DNA of 64,000 nt from contig JAVCCK010000010.1 of the NCBI GenBank assembly GCA_030765525.1, forward strand, positions 186,001-250,000, read 5' to 3'. This document shows positions 43,879-56,235 of this stretch, piece by piece. A model generated the notes under the pieces. The model worked only from the letters and a program-made list of their open reading frames with translations. It was not told where the DNA came from and did no database searches. Origin of the DNA: Candidatus Lernaella stagnicola. Its GTDB lineage: Bacteria > Lernaellota > Lernaellaia > Lernaellales > Lernaellaceae. Each line of letters begins with the position of its first letter. Position 1 is the first letter of the stretch. The translations under genes and the position numbers were made by a program.

Positions 43879-46800
43879 ATGCTTGATTTCGTCAAAGAAA
43901 AACATCGAGACCGGTTGTTAACTCTTTTTGATGAAGAAGAAGCTGAAGTTGTTCTCAAGTGGCTCGAAGTTTGCGAGCTTCGTAAGCCTGTGGGCGTTAT
44001 TGGTGCCGGTTTCAGCAAGAATGCCGAGCCGAGGTTGCCGGAATTACGTCCGAATATTCCTTTGTGGAAGGATTTTAGAAAATTATTCGCGCAAGCATTG
44101 GTTCCGAAGCCGAATGCCGAAGGAAAAAATAATACGTCGGAATACACAATTCCACACCTGGCCGAGTTGTACGAAGAACAATTCGGTTATCAAGCACTAG
44201 TCGACGCACTCCTTGATCTTTTCCCTGATGCCGATTTGAAACCCGGCCCACTCCACAACGCGTTATTCACATATGAATTTGAAAGCATAATAACAACAAA
44301 TCACTTAGATACCCTTCTCGATCACTCTCCCACATGGGTTAAACTCATTTATGACACGGATTTATTAAAAACCAGACATAATTATGGCGAAAAAGAACTC
44401 ATCTATATTCACGGCCATAGAGACCACCCGAGTTCCTGGGTCGTAACTCGGTCGCAATACGAAGATGTTTCTCACTCCAAGCCGGGTATTGCGACTCGGA
44501 TGCGCCAGCTTTTTCTTCAGCACCCGCTATTAATACTTGGTTACAGCCTTTCGGATCCTGATTTCCATTGGGTATATCGCACAATCGGTAATGTACTGGG
44601 GAAACACGTCGCATTCACAATTGCGATTTTCCCCGAAAAGCCCGAACCCGCAGAAAAAAAACATTGGCGCCGTCTTGGGATTCATCTTATCAGCTTCAAG
44701 AGTTCCGGGTCCGATTTTCCGAGCCAGTTGATGAATTTTATGCAAATGTCTGGCGCCGGTTTATGGTCTTCTCTCAGTTTAGACGCATTTTTAGATACGT
44801 TAAAAAACGCTCGCAGTTTTGGAGATCGGCTTCACGTATTACGCGAGGCCTTTGATCATCGACTCCATTTCCCGAATCCTCTTCGCGTATCGCCCGAGCT
44901 GGCGTCTCATTGGTTATCGGTGGCAACTTATACCGTTGGCCTTGAAACTTGGACGCAGATACAACAATGGGTTGGTGCTACGGAACTTCCTGAGTCCGTT
45001 GTTAATTGGCCAGTTAATGAAAACTTTGATCAGGTTTCATGGAGTTTTTCTTCCTCAATTCCTAAAAAGAGGTTTTCTTTTTTAGTAAATTATCTTCTAG
45101 AAGAAAAAGGTGTCGACGTAAGCGAGGTTGCGGAATGGCTTGGGCTGGGAATTAATATCTTGAATGACAGCCCATTTGGTAGTCCATCCGATACAGAAAC
45201 CGACGTCATCTCTATCGCTGTTGAGGTTTTCAAAAAACTACTTCGACAAAACCCCAGAAGTTATAAGGCCGCCGCTCTGCAGTCGCTCACGGAAGCTCGA
45301 AAACTAGCAACAACGCTGAATCTAGATGAATCGGCGGAGCAATGCCGTGTTTTCTGCATAGAGCTTGATCCGACTCATGATCGCATTGAACCGAGCATTG
45401 GACCTTTTCACAAAGAACCTTTATCGGCGCAGGAGACTGAGTATTTAGCAGAGATGAAACGCGGATTTGATTCCGCTCGGGCTTGTGACGATCAGGTGAG
45501 CTTGCCGGCCTATTTATCGGCAGCGCGAATCGCACGGGCGGCTAAGAACCTACTAAACGAATGGCTTGCTTTGCGGAGTGTCCTCAGCCAACCCAAACGA
45601 CTTAATGGTAATCTTCCGGAATCCTTACAGGAGTCGATAACGCAAGCCATAACGCGAAAAACCGAAATAGGTGACGCCCCCCCCGTCAAAAGATTTTTGG
45701 AATTTGAGCAATATTTTTTGCAGAAAGCTCGAGATGCTCTGGCTGAAGAACGAATGGCAGAGGCACGACGCGAAAAACACGGTACGATCGGTTATTCCTA
45801 TCACAACGCGTATTATCATTTATGGCGCTTTTTTCGAGTGTTAGAACTAAAATATGTGGCTCCGCAAGTCCAAAAGGGATTCGTCGAAGTACTTATTAAA
45901 AGTCAGGCCAATGATGATCTTTCCGTTTTTGAAGAGAGCCTCTCATATGGTTTTGAATATTCGAAAGATATCATAGAACGTCTCGCGGAAAAGAATGACT
46001 TTGCCGACGTCAACGCGAGGAGGAATCGAGACGAAAAGATCGTTTCGATATTACTTAATCGGGAAAGCCTTATAACCCAGCGAACAGCGCAACTCAAACA
46101 ACTCGACTTTATAGCTTCTTTCTTGCTTACTTCTCAGATACCCGACTTCTTTGACTTTCTTTCGAGTTTCAAAAGCACTTTTGGATCGCTCGTCAATACG
46201 ATGTCGGGTACAAGTATCGTTTCTGACGATTTCGGATCGATATGGCTCAAGGCGATTTCTATGTTGCCGACTGTTGATGCTGGGCGCGCACTTCACAAGT
46301 ATTATTCAACCTCGTTAGACCCCCGTGAGGATTACGCTTTTTCACGAGAAGTTAACCGTCTAGATTTATGGCAAAAGATTTCAAGGATGCCGAAACCCTT
46401 GCAGCGTGATTTGATCGCATTAGTAATCGATCACTGCGTCGAAAAACCCGTTGGCCCGTTTGCCCAAATGAGCACGGGCCGGTGGCTCGAAGTGTTTTTG
46501 CATATCTTGGAATCGTTGCCTATAAACGGAATTCCAAACCGCGAGAAGACACGTTTGTTAGTAGCTATCAAAGACCTCATCGAAAACACCCATGAAGACG
46601 GTGACGTTCCTTGGCTTGCTTTACTCATTATCGAGCAACTGGTACAAAAAAAGGCACTTTATGAAGACTATTTCAATCCGCTTTTCCGTCAGATTTACAG
46701 CGATGCCCAGGCTGCAACTGCAGGAACTGATCGGTTTCTAATAGTTAAAAAGTTGAACACTCTGCTTTCGTTTATGGCCGGCATACAAGAATATGCAAAA

Positions 46801-47529
46801 TCTCGTCGTTTCAGTCGTGAGGAAAATGAAGAGATCATTGATTTCACATACCGGAATCGAAGGTTTCTCATTGGCTATATAGAAAAAAACCCGCATCGTG
46901 TGCACCCCATTGCCCGGTTTTTCGCTTTGGCGCATTCTGAAGTGGGGAAAGGACACCAAAAAAAGTGCCTTTTCTTTTTGAGGGCTCTTCTAGATAAGGC
47001 ACCACAAACGATTGAATATGTATTAACCGAACCAAGCCAACTTCAAATGAAAGATGTGATCATTGACCCAACGAATTTCTGGGGAGACGTCCTAAATGGA
47101 AATCTAACACAAACGAGGACCGAAGGCTTAATAATCGCATTCGGCTTTGTCAGACGAACGGCGTGCACCCAAAAAACTCATGATTTTCCGGGCTGGTTCG
47201 GACTTAAAGAGTTAGTGTTCTTTAATTTGCGAAATCCGAACCTACACGTTGCCTATCTGGCAGCGCGCGCACTTTCCGAGATCGCGAAATTTGCTAAGAA
47301 TGCGGCCGAAGCAAAAAGAATTAGTAAATTGCTTCTTCAACTGGCCGAAGACCAACGTCCGGAGATGCGTTCTTGCGCGGCGTTTACCTCGAAGTGGCTT
47401 GTCGACAAAGGTCGTGTCGACAAACGTCGTTATTCTTCGCTCAATAAAGCCGCTGAAAAAATATGCCGCAAATTACGCGAAGACCCTTACGCTATCGTCC
47501 AAGCTGGCTTGGGCCACCCAAACGCTTGA
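43879..47529 (+). CDS. SIR2-domain protein with long helical C-terminus; predicted stand-alone anti-phage effector
   Basis: 1216 residues from ATG 43879. The N-terminal SIR2 domain (about 35-310) has GVIGAGFSKNAEP (39-51), TTNHLD with Asn141, YIHGHRD with His178 and His180, and LLILGYSLSDPDF (217-229). These are the NAD-binding and catalytic blocks. No Walker A (GxxxxGK[ST]) is visible in the rest, so it is not a STAND/Avs type; about 900 residues are alpha-helical with HEAT/TPR-like periodicity (for example the C-terminal NLHVAYLAARALSEIA). The design matches DSR1/DSR2-type defence proteins, which deplete NAD on sensing phage. The gene is AT-rich (45061-45120 has 18 G/C of 60; 43621-43680 next door has 40 of 60), which indicates transfer. 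No partner gene is adjacent. Confidence 0.8.
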   Translation: MLDFVKEKHRDRLLTLFDEEEAEVVLKWLEVCELRKPVGVIGAGFSKNAEPRLPELRPNIPLWKDFRKLFAQALVPKPNAEGKNNTSEYTIPHLAELYEEQFGYQALVDALLDLFPDADLKPGPLHNALFTYEFESIITTNHLDTLLDHSPTWVKLIYDTDLLKTRHNYGEKELIYIHGHRDHPSSWVVTRSQYEDVSHSKPGIATRMRQLFLQHPLLILGYSLSDPDFHWVYRTIGNVLGKHVAFTIAIFPEKPEPAEKKHWRRLGIHLISFKSSGSDFPSQLMNFMQMSGAGLWSSLSLDAFLDTLKNARSFGDRLHVLREAFDHRLHFPNPLRVSPELASHWLSVATYTVGLETWTQIQQWVGATELPESVVNWPVNENFDQVSWSFSSSIPKKRFSFLVNYLLEEKGVDVSEVAEWLGLGINILNDSPFGSPSDTETDVISIAVEVFKKLLRQNPRSYKAAALQSLTEARKLATTLNLDESAEQCRVFCIELDPTHDRIEPSIGPFHKEPLSAQETEYLAEMKRGFDSARACDDQVSLPAYLSAARIARAAKNLLNEWLALRSVLSQPKRLNGNLPESLQESITQAITRKTEIGDAPPVKRFLEFEQYFLQKARDALAEERMAEARREKHGTIGYSYHNAYYHLWRFFRVLELKYVAPQVQKGFVEVLIKSQANDDLSVFEESLSYGFEYSKDIIERLAEKNDFADVNARRNRDEKIVSILLNRESLITQRTAQLKQLDFIASFLLTSQIPDFFDFLSSFKSTFGSLVNTMSGTSIVSDDFGSIWLKAISMLPTVDAGRALHKYYSTSLDPREDYAFSREVNRLDLWQKISRMPKPLQRDLIALVIDHCVEKPVGPFAQMSTGRWLEVFLHILESLPINGIPNREKTRLLVAIKDLIENTHEDGDVPWLALLIIEQLVQKKALYEDYFNPLFRQIYSDAQAATAGTDRFLIVKKLNTLLSFMAGIQEYAKSRRFSREENEEIIDFTYRNRRFLIGYIEKNPHRVHPIARFFALAHSEVGKGHQKKCLFFLRALLDKAPQTIEYVLTEPSQLQMKDVIIDPTNFWGDVLNGNLTQTRTEGLIIAFGFVRRTACTQKTHDFPGWFGLKELVFFNLRNPNLHVAYLAARALSEIAKFAKNAAEAKRISKLLLQLAEDQRPEMRSCAAFTSKWLVDKGRVDKRRYSSLNKAAEKICRKLREDPYAIVQAGLGHPNA

Positions 47530-47569
47530 AAAATATCGGTGGCGAAAGGTCCAGTGCTATTGGAATTGA

Positions 47570-50452
<2,883 letters not shown>

Positions 50453-50863
50453 CTACGCCACGGCGAAACGAATGTGCTTGCCTTCGAATTCCATTTCGAT
50501 CGCGTGGCGGGCTCCCGGCTCAAAATATTTGGTGAAAAAGAACGTCCGATCATCGTCGGTGATGTTCTCGATCTTCAACCGCAAGAGAAAGCGACCGCTT
50601 TTCCCCGCGCGGACCGCTCGGGTCACCCGCGTGAGAAACGGCACGACCCGACGCCGAAACAACACGGCATCCTCGCCGCCGGTTTCTTCGTTCTCGCAAG
50701 CGTTCTTGAACGACGCCTTTATCAGGACCAACTCCCCCTGGTCGATTTCCTGGTTGCTGACAATTGAACACGAATCGTTGGCTTTGAGTTCGAAATCGCC
50801 GACCTGCAGTTCCACCGCGTCGATCGATTTCACGTTCTTGATGTTGATCTTTGATGCGCCCAT
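50453..50863 (-). CDS. Small protein of unknown function
   Basis: 136 residues from ATG 50863, chosen because AGGGGG lies 8 bases upstream and the sequence before it (frame open to 51037) has no protein character. The visible pattern is strands: GDFELKANDSCSIVS, GELVLIKASFKNACEN, GRFLLRLKIENI, RTFFFTKYFEPG, EMEFEGKHIRFAVA. It looks like a small beta-sandwich (a DUF4352-like or PilZ-like shape is conceivable). I do not recognise the family. No signal peptide. It lies on the same strand as the NtrC-like regulator upstream of it but is separated by 327 bases. Confidence 0.6.
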   Translation of the reverse strand: MGASKINIKNVKSIDAVELQVGDFELKANDSCSIVSNQEIDQGELVLIKASFKNACENEETGGEDAVLFRRRVVPFLTRVTRAVRAGKSGRFLLRLKIENITDDDRTFFFTKYFEPGARHAIEMEFEGKHIRFAVA

Positions 50864-51190
50864 GTTCCAAACCCCCTGGAAGCGAGCTTTACTGGATGTT
50901 TTTTTCTGCCTCGTTAATTTTTCGTTTTCTAGAGCCGCCATGTACCCCAGAGATCGTGTCGACCTATTCCATCGCTTTACACTACGAGCAAACCTTGTGC
51001 CGACGGGCGCAATCGCCGCCAACGACACCGATCCCATTAAATTATTCTTGTTTTTTTCAACGGTTACCTGTGGGGGTAGGCCGGTTGGGCTGGAAAAACG
51101 CGATCTCAGTGTTCAATATTTTGACAAACGTCAATTTTTTGATTGTCAAACTGGTCCATAACGGACCGACTCCGGCACTGCGGAATCCCG
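50864..51190. other. Intergenic region between the NtrC-like and small unknown genes
   Basis: 327 bases with no gene I can support. The part near 51120-51150 holds nested TTGAC/GTCAA half-sites (separate entry). A 5-bp stem GGTCC/GGACC (51153-51167) just after the regulator's stop on the minus strand is a possible weak terminator. AT-rich stretches around 51020-51060 may contain the promoter of the small gene, but no good -35/-10 pair is clear. Confidence 0.4.
51120..51150. repeat. Nested inverted repeats of TTGAC half-sites
   Basis: TTTGACA (51120-51126) and TGTCAAA (51144-51150) form inverted arms; inside, TTGAC (51121-51125) also pairs with GTCAA (51130-51134). Three half-sites thus lie in 31 bases. 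It could be an operator or an unstructured stem. No gene starts directly beside it. Confidence 0.55.
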
Positions 51191-52552
51191 TCACTCCGGC
51201 GACAGAATCCGCTTCAAACGATTGCGGCTCACGTTCAATATTCGCGCCGCCTCGGACTTGTTTCCTTTCGTTATATCAAGGACTTGCTTGGCGTAGATAC
51301 GCATCGCCAGGTCCAACGACATGGCCTTGGCCAGCGGACTGCCGGGCCCGGCGGCCGCTTCCTCCTTGCGGGTCAGCAAATCCATCGACGTAATCCACAG
51401 CCCTTCGGCCAGCAAACAAGCCCGCTCGATCACATTGCGCAACTCGCGCAGGTTGCCCGGCCAGCCGTAACTCGTCATTTTCTCCATCGCATCCCGGTCG
51501 AAACCCTTGAATCGACGCTCCATGCTCCGATTGAAATGGTCCAAAAAAGCGTCCGCGTGAGCCAGGATGTCTTCGGGCCGCTCCCGCAAAGACGGCACGT
51601 GCAGCCGAATGACGTTGATGCGGTAATACAGGTCCTCACGCAGCAAACCCTGGGCCAGCATGGCCTCCGGATCGCGATGGGTCGCCGCCAGGATATTGCA
51701 GTCGATTTGCGTCCCCTCGTGACCGCCCAACGGCACGACAACCCGATCCTGCAAGAAGCGCAACAGCTTCACCTGCACGTGACCGGCCAGCTCGCCGATT
51801 TCGTCCAGGAAAAACGTTCCGCCGGCCGCCTTCTGGATCTTCCCCGCCCGGCCCTTGGTCAGCGCGTCGGTAAACGCCCCCGGTTCATACCCAAACAACT
51901 CGGCCTCGATGAGCGACTCGGGGATCGCCGCGCAATTGACCGCCACAAAGGCTCCCTCGGCGTGCCGGCTCTGGTAGTGCAGCATGCGGGCCAGCACTTC
52001 CTTGCCGGTACCCGATTCGCCCGTGATCAACGCCACGATGTTCGGATACTGCGACACCTGCCGAATTGTGTGGTGTACCGTGGCCATCGTCGGCTGCTCG
52101 CTTTGGTACAGCGTCGCGAAGAACTCTTCCTTCTGGCGGCTGCGCAAGCGCGCCACTTCGTGTCGCAGGGAATTCGTCTCATGGATGCGCGAGACCCGCG
52201 AGAGCACTTCGGACAACTGCAGCGGCTTGGCCAGGAAATCGACCGCGCCCCGCTTCATCGCCTCCACGGCCCGGCTGATGGTCCCGTACCCGCTGATCAT
52301 CACGACTTCGGTCTCCGGGCTTTTTTCGCGGATAAGCTCCAACGCCTCCATGCCGGTCATGCCCGGCAATTGCAGGTCCAACATCACCAGGAAAGGCTTT
52401 TCCTCCGCCAACCGGACGATGGCCGATTCGGCATCGTGAAAGACGTGCACCGTGTAGCGGGACTGAGTCAGCAGCTTGCTCAACGTTTCGGTGATCATCG
52501 GCTCGTCGTCGACGACGAAAATCGGCTCCGGATAGTTGGCTGGCTTCGCCAA
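51191..52552 (-). CDS. Sigma-54-dependent response regulator, NtrC family
   Basis: 453 residues from a TTG at 52552, decided by GGGGGAGG eight bases upstream; no ATG or GTG in this frame gives a sensible N-terminus. The receiver domain (about 10-125) has the acid pair Asp15-Asp16, phospho-acceptor Asp59 in VMLDLQLPG and Lys109. The AAA+ domain has Walker A GESGTGKE (178-185), the sigma-54 loop GAFTDA (225-230, a variant of GAFTGA) and Walker B GGTFFLDEIGEL. The C-terminal Fis-type HTH is NKSEAARILNVSRNRLKRIL. It activates sigma-54 promoters on phosphorylation. No histidine kinase gene is next to it, so its partner is elsewhere. Divergent from the HypB-like gene. Confidence 0.9.
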   Translation of the reverse strand: MAKPANYPEPIFVVDDEPMITETLSKLLTQSRYTVHVFHDAESAIVRLAEEKPFLVMLDLQLPGMTGMEALELIREKSPETEVVMISGYGTISRAVEAMKRGAVDFLAKPLQLSEVLSRVSRIHETNSLRHEVARLRSRQKEEFFATLYQSEQPTMATVHHTIRQVSQYPNIVALITGESGTGKEVLARMLHYQSRHAEGAFVAVNCAAIPESLIEAELFGYEPGAFTDALTKGRAGKIQKAAGGTFFLDEIGELAGHVQVKLLRFLQDRVVVPLGGHEGTQIDCNILAATHRDPEAMLAQGLLREDLYYRINVIRLHVPSLRERPEDILAHADAFLDHFNRSMERRFKGFDRDAMEKMTSYGWPGNLRELRNVIERACLLAEGLWITSMDLLTRKEEAAAGPGSPLAKAMSLDLAMRIYAKQVLDITKGNKSEAARILNVSRNRLKRILSPE

Positions 52553-52722
52553 GCGGCGGTCCTCCCCCTCGCGTGATAAGTGCGGATGTGCGATACGTTC
52601 ATTCCTAACCAAAGCCCCGCCCGTGCGCAAGCGATATCCGCCCCGCGTCCGCCCCCTCACCGACGCGCCGGCGATATTTTCCGTTTCGATACCCCGCGCC
52701 ACTCTGGTATCATCAACGCACC

Positions 52723-53373
52723 ATGAACGAACCCATCTACCTGCGAAACGTGCGCACCGCCCACGAGGCCGCCGCCGAACGCGTGCAAACCCTCGCCCGC
52801 GACCGGGGCGCCGCACTCGTCGCGCTCTACGGCCAACCCGGCACCGGGCGCACGAATTTGATTGCCGCGACCCAGGGCCGGGTATCCGAAAGCTTCACGG
52901 TCGCCGCCATCGCCGCCTCCCCCGCCGACCACACCGACGCCGAAACGCTGGCCGAGGCCGGGCTGCCCACCGTCGCGGTGGAGGTCGGGCAACTGGGCCA
53001 CTTGGACGCGGCCATGGTCGAGCAGGCTCTGGCGGCACTGGCCGACGTCGGCCCGAACCTCGTGCTCGTCGAGCAAGTCGGCGCCCACGCGGCCGACCCG
53101 CCCCTGGGCGTCAACGCCTCAGTGGTTGTTGTGGCCGCCGCCGGCGCGCAACACCTGCCGGGCAAATTCGAAACGGCCTTCGCGCACTGTCAGGCAGTGG
53201 TCGTCAACATGATGGATCTGGTCGCCTTGACCGATTTCCGCCTCACCGACTTCGAAGCGAAGTTGCGCACGGTCAATCCCCGCGCCGAATTGATCCCCGT
53301 TTCCTGCCGCACCGGCGACGGCCTGGACGCCTGGGTGCGCTGGCTGGAAAGCTTCTGCCTGGCCAAACGCTGA
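52723..53373 (+). CDS. HypB-like G protein with degenerate nucleotide and metal sites
   Basis: 216 residues that follow the HypB (hydrogenase/urease nickel chaperone GTPase) order throughout: P-loop region, GLPTVAVEVGQLGHLDAAMV, NLVLVEQVGAHAADPPLGV, VVVVAAAGAQHLPGKFE, a guanine-specificity region and SCRTGDGLDAWVRWLESF. The key residues are changed: Walker A reads GQPGTGRT, with Arg43 for the lysine; the NKxD motif is NMMD (162-165); and the Cys-His metal motif before HLD is GHLD without the cysteine. GTPase and nickel handling are therefore doubtful. It may be a binding or regulatory paralog. No hydrogenase or urease genes are adjacent. No ribosome binding site is evident at the ATG. Confidence 0.65.
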   Translation: MNEPIYLRNVRTAHEAAAERVQTLARDRGAALVALYGQPGTGRTNLIAATQGRVSESFTVAAIAASPADHTDAETLAEAGLPTVAVEVGQLGHLDAAMVEQALAALADVGPNLVLVEQVGAHAADPPLGVNASVVVVAAAGAQHLPGKFETAFAHCQAVVVNMMDLVALTDFRLTDFEAKLRTVNPRAELIPVSCRTGDGLDAWVRWLESFCLAKR

Positions 53374-53489
53374 GCCCAAAAGGACCTCCCGGTCCCAGTC
53401 CCTGAAGCCTCTTTTCGCCGCACCGCGCCAAGCGGGCGTAACGTGTTGTTTTTGAAGGGCTTATTTTGCGGACAATACACCCTCCGCCA

Positions 53490-53518
53490 TTGACCGCAAA
53501 CCGCCATTGTGGTATAAA
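53490..53518 (+). promoter_or_regulatory. gyrA promoter
   Basis: TTGACC (53490-53495) and TATAAA (53513-53518) with a 17-base spacer, an excellent sigma-70-type promoter. Transcription would begin about 78 bases upstream of the gyrA start. Confidence 0.7.
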
Positions 53519-53540
53519 TTAACGATTCATTTAGGCGCGA

Positions 53541-53578
53541 TTTTTCATGACGACTAACCGCGGTTTTTCACGGCGACT
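53541..53578 (+). repeat. Imperfect direct repeat in the gyrA leader
   Basis: TTTTTCATGACGACT (53541-53555) and TTTTTCACGGCGACT (53564-53578) are the same except at three bases and lie 23 bases apart, a little over two helical turns. They sit between the gyrA promoter and its start, so they would be in the RNA leader as well. Confidence 0.6.
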
Positions 53579-53602
53579 TACGAAAGAAAAGCGGACAAAA
53601 TT

Positions 53603-56224
53603 ATGGCCCCCGACCGACAAATTCCAGTGAACATCGAAGACGAAATGCGTCAGTCCTACCTCGATTACGCCATGAGCGTAATCGTAGGCCGCGCCCTGCC
53701 CGACGTGCGCGACGGGCTCAAACCGGTACACCGGCGCATCCTGCACACCATGAACGACACCGGCAACAACGCCGGCAAAGCCTACCGAAAAGCCGGCCGC
53801 ATCGTCGGCGAAGTCATGGGCACCTACCACCCCCACGGCGACGCCGCGATCTACGACACCATGGTGCGCATGGTCCAGGAATTTTCCATGCGCTACCCGC
53901 TGGTCGACGGCCAGGGAAACTTCGGCAGCCTCGACGGCGACCCGGCCGCCGCCTATCGCTACACCGAAGTGCGCATGCACCGCTTCGCCGAGCAACTGCT
54001 GGCCGACATCGATAAAGACACCGTCGATTGGCAACCCAACTACGACGAATCCAAGCTCGAGCCGGTCGTTATGCCTTCGCGGGTGCCCAACCTGCTGGTC
54101 AACGGCGCCGAAGGCATCGCCGTGGGCATGGCCACCAAGATCCCACCGCACAATTTGCGCGAAGTGATCGACGGCACGATCGCCATGATCGAAAGCCCCG
54201 ACATCGAGATCTATGAATTGCTGGAGACAATCACCGGACCCGACTTCCCCACTGCCGGGTTCATATTCGGCCGGCGGGGCATTATCGATGCGTACACCAC
54301 CGGGCGCGGCAAACTGACGGTCCGCGCGAAAATCGAGATCGAAGAATTAGAGAACGGCCGCGAAAAACTTATCATCTTCGAACTGCCCTACCAGGTAAAC
54401 AAAGCCCGGCTCGTCGAGGAAATCGCGAACGCCGTACGAGACAAAAAAATCGAAGGCATCTCCGATTTGCGTGACGAATCCGACAAAGACGGCGTGCGCG
54501 TCGTGTTGGAACTGAAAAAAGACGCCAACAGTGCCGTGATCGAAAACCTGCTTTACAAACTCACCAACTGTCAGACGACCTTCGGCATCATTCTGCTGTG
54601 CCTCGTCGACAACCGCCCGCAGGTGCTCAACATCAGGGAAATCCTCGAGCAGTTCATCGCCTTCCGGCGCGAAGTGGTCACCCGCCGCACGCGTCACGAA
54701 CTGCGTAAGGCCGAAGAGCGCGCCCACATCCTCGAAGGCTTGAAAATCGCCCTGGATAATCTCGATGCCGTCATCACCCTGATTCGCGGCAGCGCCACGC
54801 CCGAAGCCGCGCGGCAAGGTTTGATGGAAAGCTTCGGCCTCTCCGAGCGTCAGGCGCAAGCCATCCTCGACATGCGCCTGCAAAAATTGACCGGCCTGGA
54901 ACGCGACAAGGTCGTCGCGGAATACAACGAAATCCTCAAGGTCATCGAAGAACTCAAGTCCATCCTGGCCAGCAAAGACCTGCTGATGCAGGTCATCAAA
55001 GACGAACTGCTCGAAGTGCGGGAGAAATTCGGCGACGAGCGACGCACCGTGATCCTCGAAGACACCGGCGAGCTGGATCTGGAAGACCTCATCGCCGACG
55101 AGCAGGTCGTGGTCACGGTCACCAAATCCGGCTACATCAAGCGCAACCTGCTTTCCGAATATCGCGCCCAGCACCGTGGCGGCAGAGGCAAGATCGGTAT
55201 GGATACCAAGGAAGAGGACGTGGTCGACCGCGTCTTTGCCGCCAGCACACATGATTACATTCTCGTGTTCACCAGCGCCGGCCGCGTATATTGGCTCAAG
55301 GTCTACCAAATCCCCCGCGCCCGGCGGGTTGCCCGCGGCAAGGCGATCATCAACTTGATTCAGCTCCAGGAAAAAGACGAACAGCTAACCGCCATCCTGC
55401 CCGTCAGTGAGTTCCATGAAGGGTTAAACCTCGTGTTCGCCTCCCGGCGCGGCGTGGTCAAACGCACCGACCTGATGTCGTACTCCAACCCGCGCACGAA
55501 CGGCATCATCGCCGTCAAACTCGACGAAGATGACGCGCTCGTGGGCGTCGTGCTCACTGATGGCGAACAACACATCATGCTCGGCACCCGCCACGGCAAA
55601 GCCATCCGCTTTTCCGAAAGCGACGCGCGCAAAATGGGACGCAATACCCGCGGCGTCAAAGGCATCACCCTGGTGCCCGGCGACGACGTCGTTTCCATGC
55701 TGGTCGCCGACGCTTCCCGCGTGCCGATCGAGGAAGATGAGAGCGACGAGATCGAGGAGCCCGCGGCGGAAAACGAAGAAGAGGAAAACGGCCACGAGAA
55801 GCGCTACGGCGCGCCGACTATTTTGACCGTCAGCAACCGCGGCTACGGCAAACGCACACCGGTGGAGAAATATCCCCTGCGCCATCGCGGCGGCCAGGGC
55901 GTCTACACGCTGAAGCTCTCCGAACGCAACGGCGAAGTCGTCGGGCTCAAGCAAGTGGACGACGACGACGAAATCATGCTCATCACCGACGACGGCAAAA
56001 TCATTCGCCTGCGCGTGTTCGACATCAGCATCACGGGTCGCAACACCCAAGGCGTGCGGTTGATCAACCTCGAACCCGATCAACACGTCACCGCCGTGGC
56101 GCGTATCGATGAAGAACACATCGACAACGGCTTGGACGAAGAGGCGGAAGAAGAGACAGAAGAAGAACCGATCCCGGTCTCCGAAGAGAACGGCGAACCC
56201 GAAACCAATAACGACGAAACCTAA
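53603..56224 (+). CDS. gyrA: DNA gyrase subunit A
   Basis: 873 residues. The breakage-reunion domain has catalytic Tyr120 in [15 protein letters not shown] (76-80) and the QRDR: Ala81 stands where E. coli has Ser83 and Asp85 where it has Asp87. The C-terminal six-bladed pinwheel is present with the GyrA box QHRGGRG, needed for wrapping DNA and so for gyrase rather than topoisomerase IV activity. Two acidic inserts are notable: [19 protein letters not shown] between blades and an acidic tail ([15 protein letters not shown]). The Shine-Dalgarno is weak (AAAG region). gyrB lies 3.6 kb upstream on the opposite strand. Confidence 0.96.
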   Translation: MAPDRQIPVNIEDEMRQSYLDYAMSVIVGRALPDVRDGLKPVHRRILHTMNDTGNNAGKAYRKAGRIVGEVMGTYHPHGDAAIYDTMVRMVQEFSMRYPLVDGQGNFGSLDGDPAAAYRYTEVRMHRFAEQLLADIDKDTVDWQPNYDESKLEPVVMPSRVPNLLVNGAEGIAVGMATKIPPHNLREVIDGTIAMIESPDIEIYELLETITGPDFPTAGFIFGRRGIIDAYTTGRGKLTVRAKIEIEELENGREKLIIFELPYQVNKARLVEEIANAVRDKKIEGISDLRDESDKDGVRVVLELKKDANSAVIENLLYKLTNCQTTFGIILLCLVDNRPQVLNIREILEQFIAFRREVVTRRTRHELRKAEERAHILEGLKIALDNLDAVITLIRGSATPEAARQGLMESFGLSERQAQAILDMRLQKLTGLERDKVVAEYNEILKVIEELKSILASKDLLMQVIKDELLEVREKFGDERRTVILEDTGELDLEDLIADEQVVVTVTKSGYIKRNLLSEYRAQHRGGRGKIGMDTKEEDVVDRVFAASTHDYILVFTSAGRVYWLKVYQIPRARRVARGKAIINLIQLQEKDEQLTAILPVSEFHEGLNLVFASRRGVVKRTDLMSYSNPRTNGIIAVKLDEDDALVGVVLTDGEQHIMLGTRHGKAIRFSESDARKMGRNTRGVKGITLVPGDDVVSMLVADASRVPIEEDESDEIEEPAAENEEEENGHEKRYGAPTILTVSNRGYGKRTPVEKYPLRHRGGQGVYTLKLSERNGEVVGLKQVDDDDEIMLITDDGKIIRLRVFDISITGRNTQGVRLINLEPDQHVTAVARIDEEHIDNGLDEEAEEETEEEPIPVSEENGEPETNNDET

Positions 56225-56235
56225 GGCGGAACGCG

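Noticed and set aside
43879-47529. SIR2 gene as part of a multi-gene system (HerA, TIR, pAgo, STAND)
   Set aside because: The neighbours are a radical SAM gene and gyrB. No P-loop motif was found in the protein itself and no partner gene lies on either side within the AT-rich segment.
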